Assembly (NCBI RefSeq): GCF_963678635.1
Contig: NC_087064.1
Coordinates: forward strand, 55,744,338-55,808,337
DNA: 64,000 nt
Direction: 5' to 3'
From: Symsagittifera roscoffensis
Taxonomy: Eukaryota > Xenacoelomorpha > Acoela > Convolutidae
The position numbers and the translations under genes were made by a program. The first letter of the stretch is position 1; each line of letters starts with the position of its first letter. Of the stretch, positions 1-13,270 are shown piece after piece. The notes under the pieces are model-generated. The model saw only the letters and a list, made by a program, of their open reading frames with translations. It was not told the DNA's origin and searched no databases.

Positions 1-2297
1 TCAATTCAATCTCATTTTATTTCATGTTCAACTTTTCAGTTCTAAAAAATTGAAGTTCAACATTTTTTATAGTGTTTTAAAAATATATATATTAAAATCA
101 TGATGTATTCAGTGCTGCCCGCCGTGAGCTACTATGGATAATAATCGATTATCAGCAATTTTCGTGCTCAAAAAGGTTGCCATATTAATTGATTACAAAT
201 AATCTTTGCGACCACAAAATCAGTTGAAAACGATGTTACTATGGATTTCAATCCTAATAACTTTCGTCAAATTTCGTTTGAAATTTCAAATTTTCTCTGC
301 CATACTCACAGCCAAAATGCATTTAAAACCTACTCATTTTATTCAAGTTTTGCAAAACTGTTACCCCTCACGCAATAATTCAAGTTCTTTATTTCAGTTC
401 TAAAATAGTTTTAGTTCAACATTTCATTTCAAGTTTCAATTGAGGAATTTAAAAAATAACGTTGTATACAGTGCTGCTTGCCGTGGGCTTCCATAAGTAA
501 AGTTTGCTTAAATAAGACTTTTTTGGTCAAAACCGTTGCCATTTTAATTGGTACAACTACATTTTGTAACCACAAAGTCGATTACAAACATTAAAATCCA
601 TTCCTGTTACAGAAAGAGAATCGATTACGTTTCAATTCAAACACTTATAAAGGGTTTTTACGTAATTTATTTTCTACGACTTTCATCCAAATTTTTGCAG
701 TATTTGCAGCTGTTTATTCAGTTCTTACAGCCAAACTGTTTCTTAGACTTACTCGCTTTTACTTGAATTTTGCAAAACCATATCCCTCACATTTCTATTC
801 AGGTTCAACTTGTAAGATGTAATTTAATTCATGTTTAACAAATTTCCTTTCAGCTTTCAAAAATGAAAAAGTAAACTTACGAAGTTAACACTGCAACCCG
901 CAGTGAGCTGCCATGGTTGATAATCCTTTAAAAGCTTTTTTTTGTGGTCAAAAATTCTGCCATATTAACCAATTACACTTAAAACTTGCGACCGCAAAGT
1001 CAATTAAAAATCATGATGTTCCAATATTTTAGAGAAAATAAGTCCCATTAAAATCCACTGAAAAGAGTTAATCTGGTCTTCAATCTCTAAAAATTTCTTT
1101 CAAGTTTCCCTAAAACTTTCCAGAATGTTCTGCCATAGTCACAGCCAGGTTGATTTCTAAAACTAATTGTTTAAATCGATTTTTGCAAAATCAATTCAAT
1201 CACATTTTATTTCATGTTCAACTTTTCAGTTCTAAAAAATTGAAGTTCAACATTTTTATAGTTTTTTAAATATATATATATTAAAATCATGATGTATTCA
1301 GTGCTGCCCGCCGTGAGCTACTATGGATAATAATCGATTATCAGCAATTTTCGTGCTCAAAAAGGTTGCCATATTAATTGATTACAAATAATCTTTGCGA
1401 CCACAAAATCAGTTGAAAACGATGTTACTATGGATTTCAATCTTAATAACTTTCGTCAAATTTCTTTTGAAATTACAAATTTTCTCTGCCATACTCACAG
1501 CCAAAATGCATTTTAAACCTACTCCTTTTAATCAAGTTTTGCAAAACCGTAACCCATCACACAATAATTCAAGTTCAACATTTCAGTTCTAAAATACTTC
1601 CAGTTCAACATTCCTTTTCAAGTTTCAATGAAGGGAAAGTAAAACTTACCATGTATAAATTGCTGCCAGCAGTGAGCTTCCTTGGTTGAAAATCTTTTTT
1701 AGACAGTTTTCGTGGTCAAAAAAGTTGCCCTATTAATCGATAACAATCAAATTATGCGAAAACAAACATTTTCAAATAAAATCATTGGTATCCAATATTT
1801 TTCTATATCCAGATATCTAGTTCAACCTTTCATTTCAAGTTTCAAATGAGGAAATTTAGAAACTAAGACGTATACAGTGCTGCTCGCCGTGGGCTTCTAT
1901 AAATAAAAATTGATTACATTGTTTTGGTCAAATAGGTTATTTTGGTCAAAACGTTGCCATATTAATTGAGTACAATTACATTTTGAAACCACAAAGTCGA
2001 TAACAAATTTTGAAACTTTCCAACTTTTCAACTTATTATTTTGAAACCACAAAGTCGATTACAAACTTTGAAACTTTCCAACATTCAAACTTTCCAACAT
2101 TCAAACTTTCCAAACTTCCAACTTAAATTTTTCGAGAGTCACAGCCAGATTGATTTCTAAAACTAATCATTTTAATCGATTTTTGCAAAATCAATTCCAT
2201 CACACTTTATTTCATTTTCAACTTTTCAGTTCTAAAAAAATGAAGTTCAACATTTTATATAGTGTTTTTAAAAGAAGTTTTAAGAACATGATGTATA

Positions 2298-5200
2298 CAG
2301 TGCTGCCCGCCGTGAGCTACTTAGGATAATATTCGATTATAAGCAATTTTCGTGCTCAAAAAGGTTGCCATGTTAATCGATTTCAAATAATCTTTGCGAC
2401 CATAAAATCAGTTGAAAACGATGTTAATGTGGATTTCAATCTTTACAACTTTCGTCCAATTTCTTTTAAAGTTTCCAATGTTCTCTGCCTTACTCACAGC
2501 CAAAATGCATTTTAAACCTACTCATTTTAATCAAGTTTTGCAAAACCGTAACCCGTCTTACAATAATTCAAGTTCAACATTTCAGTTCCAAACTAATTCC
2601 AGTTCAACATTTCGTTTCAAATTTCAATTGAGGAATTTGAAAAATTACGTTGTATACAGTGCTGCTCGCCGTGGGCTTCCATAAGTAAAATTCGTTTACA
2701 TAAGACTTTTGCGGTCAAAAGCATTGCCATTTTAATTGGTTACAATTACATTTTGTAACCACAAAGTCGATTACAAACATTAAATTCCATTACTGTTACA
2801 GAAAGAGAATCGATTACAATTCATTTCAAATCCATTATAAATGGTTTTTACGGATTTGAATTTTCAGGCTTTCGTTCAAATTTTTGCTTTATTTGCAGCT
2901 GTTTCTGCAGTACTTACAGCCAAACTGGTTTTTAAACCTACTCGCTTTTACTTATTTTTTGCAAAACCATATCCTTCATTTTTCAATGCAAGTTCAATAA
3001 TAAGAATTTAAAATAATTCAAGTTCAACGTTCCTTTTCAATTTTCAAAAATGTAAAAAAAACGATGTTTGCACTGCTGCATGCAGTGAGCTTCCATGGTT
3101 GATAGTCGATAATAAGCCCTTTTTTGGTCGAAAATTTCGCCATAATATTCGATTACAATTAAAGTTTGCAACCTCAAAATCAATGAAAAACCATGGTATT
3201 GCAGTAATTATAGAAAAAAAACTATTTATTTTCATATTTAAATTCAAAAAAAATATTTTTATGGATTTCAATCTCAATGAATTTCTTTCAAAAATCCGAA
3301 AAAAACTTTCAAGTTTGTCTGCTTACTCACAACCAAAATGCTTTCTAAACCTCTTCACCTTAATCAAATTTTGCAAAACCATAACCCGCACACTTCAATT
3401 TAAGTTCAACAAATCATTTCAAAATCAAAAAAGAAAATTTAAAAGCTACAATGTATACATTGCTGCCCGCTGTGAGCTTCTATAGGTAAAATTCGATTGT
3501 AAGCGCTTTTGGAGATCAAAAGGGTTGCTATTTTGTTTGACTACAATTACAATTTAAACCACAAAGTCAATTATAAACCATTGAAATCCATTTTTGTTAC
3601 AGAAAGAGAATCGAGTTTCAATGAAATTTTTAATTTCAAATCTAATAAAAAGGGTTCTTATGGATTTTAATCTCTATGAATTTCATTCAAATTTTTGCAA
3701 TTTTTGCAGCTTTTTCTACATTACCCAGAGCCAAACTGGTTATTTAGTTCTACACGCCTCTACTTAAAATTTGCAAAACCAAATCTCTCACTTTTCAATG
3801 CAAATAGCATTTAAAATTTAACACAATTCAAGCTCAACAATTCCTTTCAAATTTCGAAAGGGAAAAACAAAGTTTACGATAAATACACTGCTACCGCAGT
3901 GAGATTTCATAGATAATTATAGATTACAAGCATTTTTCTGGTCAAAAATTGCTCAGACACCACTTTAAATTTTTATTGATAGAGAAATCAAATCGATTTT
4001 AATCCATTTTAAATTCATTAAAAACAAATGTTATGGATTTTTTTCTCTATGAATTTCTTTCATTTTTTTGCAATTTTTGCAGATTTTCTGAAATACTCAT
4101 AGCCAAACTGATTTCTATACCTACTCGATTTCAACTAAATTTTGCAAAATCAAATCACTTAGACTTTATTTAACTATCAATTTTTCAGTTCTAAAACAAT
4201 TCAAGTTCAACATTTCATTTCAATGTTCAAATAAAGAAATCAAAAGTTACGATGTATATAGTACTTTCCACGGTGAGCTTTCATTGATGAAAATTGATTC
4301 TAAGCTATTTTTGTGGTCAAATCGTTGCCATATTTATTGATTACAAATACATTTCTTGACCACAAAAACGATTATAAATCATTGTAATCCATCGCTGATA
4401 CAGAAAAAGAATCGATTACAATTCATTTCAAATCCATTAAACAGGGTTATTTTTAGTTTTAATCTATATGAATTTCATCCAACTATATCCAATATTCGAT
4501 TGTAAGCGATTTTCGAGATCAAAAATGTTGCTATTTTGTTTGACTACAATTACAATTTGTAACTAAAAAGTTGATTAAAAACCATTAAAATCCATTTTTG
4601 TTACAGAAAGAGAATCGAGTTTCAATGAAATTTTTAATTTCAAATCTAATAAAAAGGGTTCTTATGGATTTTAATCTCTATGAATTTCATTCAAATTTTT
4701 GCAATTTTTGCAGCTTTTTCTACTTTACTCAGAGCCAAACTGGTTATTTAGTTCTACTCGCTTCTACTTAAATTTTGCATAAGCAAATTTCTCAATTTTC
4801 AATGCAAATATCATTTAAAATTTAACACAATTCAAGCTCAAAAATTCCTTTCAACTTTCAAAAAGGGAAAAACAAAGTTTACGATGTATACACTGCTAGC
4901 GCAGTGAGATTTCAAAAATAATTATAGATTACAAGCATTTTTCTGGTGAAAAATTGTTCAGACACCACTATAAATTTTTTTTGATAGAGAAATCAAATCG
5001 ATTTTAATCCATTTCGAATTCATTAAAAAGAAATGTTATGGATTTTTTTCTCTATGAATTTCTTCCAGCTTTTTTTGCATTTTTTGCAAATTTTCTGCAA
5101 TATTCATAGCCAAATTGATTTCTATACCTACTGGTTTTTAATTAAATTTTGCAAAATCAAATCCTCTAGACTTTATTTAACTATCAACTTTTCAGTTCTC

Positions 5201-6883
5201 AAAAAATTCAAGTTCAACATTTCATTTCAATGTTCAAATAAAGAAATCAAAAGTTACGATGTATATAGTGCTTTCCACGGTGAGCTTTCATAGATGAAAA
5301 TTGATTCTAAGCTATTTTTGGGGTCAAAAGCGTTGCCATATTTATTTTTTACAAATACATTTCTTGACCACAAAGTTGATTATAAATCATTGTAATCCAT
5401 GGCTGATACAGTAAAAGAATCGATTACAATTCATTCCAAATCCATTATACAGGGTTATTTTTGATTTTAATCTATATGAATTTCATCCAGGTTTTGGCTG
5501 TTTTGCAGCTTTTTCTGCATTTCTTACAGCCAAACTAGTTTTTAAACCTACTCGCCTTCACTTGAGTTTTGCAAACCATAATCCTCACTGCTCAATGCAA
5601 GTTTAACATTTAAGTTGTAAATTGACCCAAATTCACATTCCATTTTAACTCTCAAAAAGTAAGAATAAAGCTTACGACGTATACACTGCTCCCCACAGTG
5701 AGCTTCCATGGTTGATAATCGATTATAAGCAATTTTTGTGCTCAAAAAGGTTGCCATATTAATCGATTACAAATAATTTTTGCGACCACAAAATCAGTTG
5801 AAAACGATGTTACTATGGATTTCAACTTTTACAACTTACGTCAAATTTCTTTTAAAATTTCCAATTTTCTCTGCCTTACTCACAGCCAAAATGCATTTTA
5901 AACCTACTCATTTTAATCAAGTTTTGCAAAACCGTAACCCCTCACACAATAATTCAAGCTCTTTATTTCAGTTCTAAAATAGTTCTAGTTCAACATTTAC
6001 TTTCAAGTTTCAATTGAGGAATTTAAAAAATTACGTTCTATACAGTGCTGCTCGCCGTGGGCTTCCATAAGTAAAATTCGTTTATACAAGACTTTTGCGG
6101 TCAAAAAGCGTTGCCAATTTAATTGGTTACAATCACATTTTGTAACCACAAAATCGATTACAAACATTAAAATCCATTACTGTTACAGAAAGAGAATCGA
6201 TTACAATTCATTTCAAACACTTATAAAGGGTTCTCACGTAATTTATTTTCTACGACTTTCATCCAAATTTTTGCAGTATTTGCAGCTGTCTATGCAGTTG
6301 TTACAGCCAAACTGTTTCTTAGACTTACTCGCTTTTCTTGAATTTTGCAAAACCAAATCTCTCACTTTTCTATTCAGGTTCAACTTGTAAGTTGTAAATT
6401 AATTCATGTTTAGCAAAACTTCTTTCAGCTTTCAAAAATGAAAAATTATATATACAAAGTTAACACTGCAACCCGCAGGGAGCTGCCATGGTTGATAATC
6501 GTTTAAAAGCACTTTTTGTGGTCAAAAATTCTCCCATATTAACCAATTACATTTAAAACTTGCGACCGCGAAGTCTATTAAAAATCATGATGTTCCAATA
6601 TTTTAGAGAAAACAAGCCAAATAAAGTCCCATGAAAATCCACTGAAAAGAGTTAATATGGTCTTCAATCTCTAAAAATTATTTTCAAGTTTCCTTAAAAC
6701 TTTCCAGAATGTTCTGCCATAGTCATAGCCAGATTGATTTCTAAACCTAATCATTTTAACCGATTCTTGCAAAATCAATTCCATCACACTTTATTTCATG
6801 TTCCTTTTTTCAGTTCTAAAAAAACGAAGTTCAACATTTTATATAGTGTTTTAAAAAAAGAAATATTAAAATCACGATGTATA
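2298..6883. repeat. Higher-order repeat copy 1 with an internal ~1.0 kb duplication
   Basis: With monomers named by sequence type, this block reads A B D E F G (partial) F G H B C and is followed by another A. It matches the block at 6,884-10,449 except that the E-tail/F/G part is present twice: F cores at 3,886 and 4,891, G cores at 4,259 and 5,267, offset 1,005-1,008 bp. The junction lies near 4,490-4,496, where the monomer after G is cut short and the sequence jumps back to the tail of an E monomer. This looks like one unequal exchange inside a higher-order repeat. Confidence 0.75.
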
Positions 6884-9800
6884 CAGTGCTGCCCGCCGTG
6901 AGCTACTATGGATAATAATCGATTATACGCATATTTCGTGCTCAAAAAAGTTGCCAGATTAAGCGATTACAAATAATCTTTGCGACCACAAAATCAGTTG
7001 AAAACGATGTTACTGTGGATTTCAATCTTTATAACTTTCGTCAAATTTCTTTTAAAGTTTCCAATTTTTCTTTGCCTTACTCACAGCCAAATGCATTTTT
7101 AACCTACTCATTTTAATCAAGTTTTGCAAAACCGTAACCCCTCACACAAAAATTCAAGTTCAACTTTTCACTTCTAAAATAGTTCCATTTCATTTCAAGT
7201 TTCAATTGAAGAATTTAAAAAATTACGTTGCATACAGTGCTGCTCGCCGTGGGCTTCCATAAGTAAAATTTGTTTTCATAAGAATTTTGTGGTCAAAAAC
7301 GTTGCCATTTTATTTGGTTTTAATTAATTTTGTAATCACAAAGTCGATTACAAACATTAAAATCCATTACTGTTGCAGAAAGAGAATCGAAAACAATTCA
7401 ATTCAAATCCATTAGGTTCTTATGGATTAGAATTTCTAAGCATTTCATCCAAATTTTTGCTTTATTTGCAGCTGTTTCTGCAGCACTTAAGGCCAAACTG
7501 GTTTTTAAACCACTCGCTTTTACTTACTTTTTGCAAAACCATATCCTTCATTTTTCAATGCGAGCTCAACAATAAAATTCTAAAATAATTCAAGTTCAAC
7601 GTTCCTTTTCAATTTTCAAAAATGAGGAAAAAAAATACGATGTATACACTGCTGCCCGCAGTGAGCTTCCATGGTTGATAGTCGATTATAAACCCTTTTT
7701 TTGGTCGAAAATTTTGCCATATTAATCGATTACATTTACAGTCTGCAACCTCAAAATTAATGAAAAACCATGGTATTGCAGTAATTATAGAAAAAAAATT
7801 GTTTATATTCATATTTAAAATCAATAAAAAAATTATTATGGATTTCAATCTCAATGAATTTCTATCAAAAATCTGAAAAGATATTCAAAATTGTCTGCTT
7901 ACTCACAACCAAAATGCTTTCTAAACCTCTTCACCTTGATCAAATTTTGCAAAACCATAACCCGCACACTTCAATTCAAGTTCAACAAATCATTTCAAAA
8001 TCAAAAAAGAAAACTTAAAAGCTACAATGTATACAGTGCTGCCCGTCGTGAGCTTCTAAAGGTAATATTCGATTGTAAGCGATTTTCGAGATCAAAAATA
8101 TTGCTATTTTGTTTGACTACAATTACAATTTGTAACCAAAAAATTAATTAAAAACCATTAAAATCCATTTTTGCTACAGAAAGAATATCGAGTTTCAATG
8201 AAATTCTTTATTTCAAATCTAATATAAAGGGTTCTTATGGATTTTAATCTCTATGAATTTTATTCAAATTTTGCAATTTTTGCAGCTTTTTCTACTTTAC
8301 TCAGAGCCAAACTGGTTATTTAGTTCTACTCGCTTCTACTTAAATTTTGCATAAGCAAATCTCTCAATTTTCAATGCAAATAGCATTTAAAATTTAACAC
8401 AATTCAAGCTCAACAATTGCTTTCAAATTTCGAAAGGGAAAATCAAAGTTTACGATAAATACACTGCTACCGCAGTGAGATTTCATAGATAATTATAGAT
8501 TACAAGCATTTTTCTGGTCAAAAATTGCTCAGACACCACTTTAAATTTTTATTGATAGAGAAATCAAATCGATTTTAATCCATTTTAAATTCATTAAAAA
8601 CAAATATTATGGATTTTTTTCTCTATGAATTTCTTTCATTTTTTTGCAATTTTTGCAGATTTTCTGAAATACTCATAGCCAAACTGATTTCTATACCTAC
8701 TCGATTTTAACTAAGTTTTGCAAAATCAAATCACTTAGACTTTATTCAACTATCAATTTTTCAGTTCTAAAACAATTCAAGTTCAACATTTCATCTCAAT
8801 GTTCAAATAAAGAAATCAAAAGTTACGATGTATATAGTACTTTCCACGGTGAGCTTTCATTGATGAAAATTGATTCTAAGCTATTTTTGTGGTCAAATCG
8901 TTGCCATATTTATTGATTACAAATACATTTCTTGACCACAAAAACGATTATAAATCATTGTTATCCATCGCTGATACAGAAAAAGAATCGATTACAATTC
9001 ATTTCAAATCCATTAAACAGGGTTATTTTTAATTTTAATCTATATGAATTTCATCCAACTTTTGGCTGTTTTGCAGCTTTTTCTGCATTTCTTGGAGCCA
9101 AACTATTTTTTAAACCTACTCGCCTTCACTTGAATTTTGCAAACCATAATCCTCATTGCTCAATGCAAGTTCAACATTTAAGTTGTAAGTTGACCCAAAT
9201 TCACATTCCATTTTAACTCTCAAAAGGGAAGAATAAACCTTACGACGTATACACTGCTCCCCACAGTGAGCTTCCATGGTTGATAATCGATTATAAGCAA
9301 TTTTCGTGCTCAAAAAGGTTGCCATATTAATCGGTTACAAATAATTTTTGCGACCACGAAATCAGTTGAAAACGATGTTGCTATGGATTTCAACCTTTAT
9401 AACTTTCGTCAAATTTCTTTTAAAATTTCCAATTTTCTCTACCTTACTCACAGCCAAAATGCATTTTAAACCTACTCATTTTAATCAAGTTTCGCAAAAC
9501 CGTAACCCCTCACACAATAATTCAAGTTCAACATTTCAGTTCTAAAACAGTTCCAGTTCAACATTTCGTTTCAAGTTTCAATTGAGGAATTTAAAAAATT
9601 ACCTTGTTTACAGTGCTGCTTGCCGTGGGCTTCCATAAGTAAAGTTTGTTTAAATAAGAATTTTGTGGTCAAAAGCGTTGCCATTTTAATTGGTATTGTT
9701 ACATTTTGTAACCACAAAGTCGATTACAAACATTAAAATCCGTTACTGTTACAGAAAGAGAATCGATTACATTTCAATTCAAACACTTATAAAGGGTTCT

Positions 9801-10449
9801 TACGTAATTTATTTTCAACGACTTTTATCCAAGTTTTTGCAGTATTTGCAGCTGTTTATGCAGTTCTTACAGCCAAACTGTTTCTTAGACTTACTCGCTT
9901 TTACACTAAATTTGCAAAACCATATCCCTCACATTTCCATTCAGGTTCAACCTGTAAGTTGTAAACTGATTCATGTTAAACAAATTTCCTTTCAGCTTTA
10001 AAAAATGAAAAATTAAATTTACGAAGTTAACACTGCAACCCGCAGTGAGCTGCCATGGTTGATAATCGTTTAAAAGCACTTTTTGTGGTCAAAAGTCTGC
10101 CATATTAACCGATTACACTTAAAACTTGCGACCGCAAAATCAATTAAAAATCATGATGTTCCAATATTTTAGAGAAAATAAGCCAAACATAGTCCCATCA
10201 AAATCCACTGAGAAGAGTTAATATGGATTTCAATCTCTATAAATTTTTTTCAAATTTCCTTAAAACTTTCCAGAATGTTCTGCTATAGTCACAGCCAGGT
10301 TGATTTCTAAAACTAATCATTTAAATCAATTTTTGCTAAATCAATTCAAACACATTTTATTTCATGTTCATTTTTTCAGTTCTAAAAAACTGAAGTTCAA
10401 CATTTTATATAGTGTTTTAAAAATATATATATTAGAATCATGATGTATT
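6884..10449. repeat. Nine-monomer higher-order repeat copy 2 (~3.57 kb)
   Basis: Monomer order by type is A B D E F G H B C, then A again at 10,450. Corresponding monomers in the 2,298-6,883 block are much more alike than neighbouring monomers: the cores at 3,071 and 7,647, at 3,458 and 8,034, and at 4,259 and 8,836 share their private variants. This is the mark of higher-order repeat amplification. Confidence 0.75.
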
Positions 10450-12062
10450 CATTGCTGCCCGCCGTGAGCTACTATGGATAATAATCGATTATAAGCAATT
10501 TTCGTGCTCAAAAAGGTTGCCATATTAATTGATTACAAATAATCTTTGCGACCACAAAATCAGTTGAAAACGATGTTACTATGGATTTCAATCTTAATAG
10601 CTTCCGTCAAATTTCTTTTGAAATTTCAAATTTTCTCTGCCATGCTCACAGCCAAAATGCATTTAAAACCTACTCATCTTAATCAAGTTTTGCAAAACCG
10701 TTACCCCTCAGACAGTAATTCAAGTTCAACATTTCAGTTCTAAAATAGTTCCAGTTCAACATTTCATTTCAAGTTTCAATTGAGGAATTTAAAAAAATTA
10801 CGTTGTATACAGTGCTGCTTGCCGTGGGCTTCCATAAGTAAAGTTTGTTTAAATAAGACTTTTGTGGTCAAAACCGTTGCCATTTTAATTGGTACAACTA
10901 CATTTTGTAACCACAAAGTCGATTACAAACATTAAAATCCATTCCTGTTACGGAAAGAGAATCGATTACGTTTCAATTCAAACACTTATAAAGGGTTTTT
11001 ACGTACTTTATTTTCTACGACTTTCATCCAAGTTTTTGCAGTATTTGCAGCTGTTTATGCAATTCTTACAGCCAAACTGTTTCTTAGACTGATTCACTTT
11101 TACTTGAAATTTGCAAAACCATAACCCTCACATTTCTATTCAGGTTCAACCTGTAAGTTGTAAAATAATTCATGTTAAACAATCTTCCTTTCAGCTTTCA
11201 AAAACAAAAAAAAATAAGTTTACGAAGTTAACACTGCAACCCGCAGTGAGCTGCCATGGTTGATAATCGTTTAAAAGCACTTTTTGTGGTCAAAAATCTG
11301 TCATATTAACCGATTACACTTAAAACTTGCGACCGCAAAATCAATTAAAAATCATGATGTTCCAATATTTTAGAGAAAAATAGGCCAAATATAGTCCAAT
11401 CAAAATCCACTGAAAAGAGTTAATATGGATTTCAATCTCTATAAATTTCTTTCAAATTTCCTTAAAACTTTCCAGAAGGTTCTGCCATAGTCACAGCCAG
11501 GTTGATTTTTAAAACTGATCATTTAAATCGATTTTTGCAAAATCAATTCCATCAAATTTTATTTCATGTTCAACTTTTCAGTTCTAAAAAAATGAAGTTC
11601 AACATTTTATATAGTGTTTTAAAAAAAAAAACATTAAAATCATGATGTATACAAGGCTGCCCGCCATGAGCTACTATGGATAAAAAACGATTATTAGCTA
11701 TTTTAGCGTTCAAAAACATTGCCATATTATACGATTACTGTTACAGTTTGCGAGCACAAAATCGTTCATAAACCCTTATATTTTAATATTGATTAAAAAA
11801 ATAAATTGATATTTATCCATTTCAATTCTGTTATAAAAGCTTATTATCGATTTTATTCTCTATGGGTTTCTTTCAATTTTTTGCAGGTTTTTATGCACTA
11901 CTCATAGCTGAACTAATTTCGAACCTACTCGCCTATAACTAAAATTTGCAAAACATATCCCTCACACTTTAATTCGAGTTCAACGTTTATGTTCTGAAAT
12001 AATTGGAATTCATCTTTTCAATTCATCTTTCAAAAGTGGAATTTTAAATTTTACGATCTTTA
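9611..12062. repeat. Trimeric B-C-A higher-order repeats (~1.2 kb period)
   Basis: Cores at 9,611/10,031/10,450 and 10,810/11,232/11,652 repeat the types B (tgcttgccgtgggct), C (cactgcaacccgcagtg) and A (gccgtgagctac) with a period of about 1,200 bp. The same trimer is present at 110/470/889 and returns to A at 1,299 (period 1,189). The array therefore mixes a trimer and a nonamer built from overlapping monomer types. Confidence 0.7.
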
Positions 12063-13270
12063 CACTGCTGCCCGCAGAGAGCTTCCATGGTTGATTCTCG
12101 ATTATCAGCATTTTTTGTGGTCTAAAGTGTTGCCATATTAATCGAATGTAATTAAATTTGCGACCACAAAATTAATGAAAAAACCATGATATTGCTAAGA
12201 TTTTAGAGAAATTAAATTGTTGACAACACTATCAAAATCCAAGATGAAGAGTTATTTTGGATTTCAACCTCAACAAAGTTTGTTTCAAATTTCTGTAAAG
12301 TTTTCCAGCTTTTTCTGGCTCATTCACAGCTACCTTGCTTTTCAAACCTATTCACTTTAATCAAAATTTGCACATTTAAAAGTTACGATGTATACAGTGC
12401 TGCCCTCCGTGAGCGTTGACATACTAATTGATTACAATTACCTTTTGTGACTACAAAGTTGACTGTAAACCATTATAATTCATTACTGTTACAGAAAGTG
12501 AATCGATTTGATATCCTTTCAAATGCATTAGAAAGTGTTAATATGGATTTCAATCTCTATGAGTTTAAACCAAATGTTTGCAATAATTGCAACTTTTTCT
12601 GCCTTACTCACAGCCAAATTGATTTCTGAACATATTTTGTTGAATCCAATTTTGCAAAACCATATTGCTCACAATTTCATCTAAGCTCATTCGAAAAAAA
12701 AAATTAAAAATTACGTTGAATACAGTGCAGGCCGCAGTGAGCTTTCATAGATAATAATCGACAATAAGCGATTTTCATTTTCAAAAATGGAGCCATATTT
12801 TCGATTACGACAACAATTTGCGACCACATAATCGATTACAAACCATTATAAACCATTATTTTGAGAAAAAAGAAATCGATCCAAATTATTTCAAAAATCT
12901 TGTAGAGGATTTTTATGGAATTTAACCTCTATGTTTTTCTCCCAACTTATTTGCAAATATTGAAGCCTTCTCTGCATTACTGAAAGCCAAATTGATTTCT
13001 AAGCCTAATCGTTTTTAATTAACTTTTGCAAAGATATAACCCTCACACTTTAATTCAATTTCAACTTTTCGGTTTTAAAATGATTCAAGATCAACAATTT
13101 TTTTTCAAATTGCAAATAAAAAAGTTTAAAAATTACGATATATGCAGTGCTGCCCGCGTTGAGCTCTGTGCATAATGATCGATTGAAAGCTATTCTCCCG
13201 GTCAAAAATGTTCCCATATTATTTGATTACATTTAAACTTTGCGAATAAAAAATTGTTCAGAAGCCTCTA

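Larger units (their letters stand above)
1..13270. repeat. Satellite array of ~360-420 bp monomers with higher-order structure
   Basis: About 33 diverged monomers lie head to tail. Each has a GC-richer core near gtgctgcccgccgtgagct (starts at 110, 470, 889, 1299, 1658, 1875, 2298, 2657, 3071, 3458, 3886, 4259, 4891, 5267, 5684, 6043, 6464, 6884, 7235, 7647, 8034, 8462, 8836, 9252, 9611, 10031, 10450, 10810, 11232, 11652, 12063, 12395, 12724, 13146). The core is followed by an ataatcgattat-like palindrome, a gttgccatattaat block, a tatggatttcaatctc block and a cacagccaaa block. Spacing is mostly 359-428 bp. Monomer types can be told apart and recur in fixed order, so amplification was by multi-monomer units. 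Similarity fades after about 12.4 kb, as expected at an array edge. Short frames of 60-130 codons recur because the repeats recur; I see no reason to call them genes. The left end is outside the window. Confidence 0.93.

Noticed and set aside
206-12629. Recurrent 60-100 codon frames in the satellite (for example 206-403, 1395-1592, 5780-5977, 9348-9545)
   Set aside because: They recur because the monomers recur. Frames open and close by single changes between copies, with no conserved start context, domain or signal peptide.
1-13270. CRISPR-like array
   Set aside because: Monomers are ~400 bp, diverged and without unique spacers; the DNA is eukaryotic.
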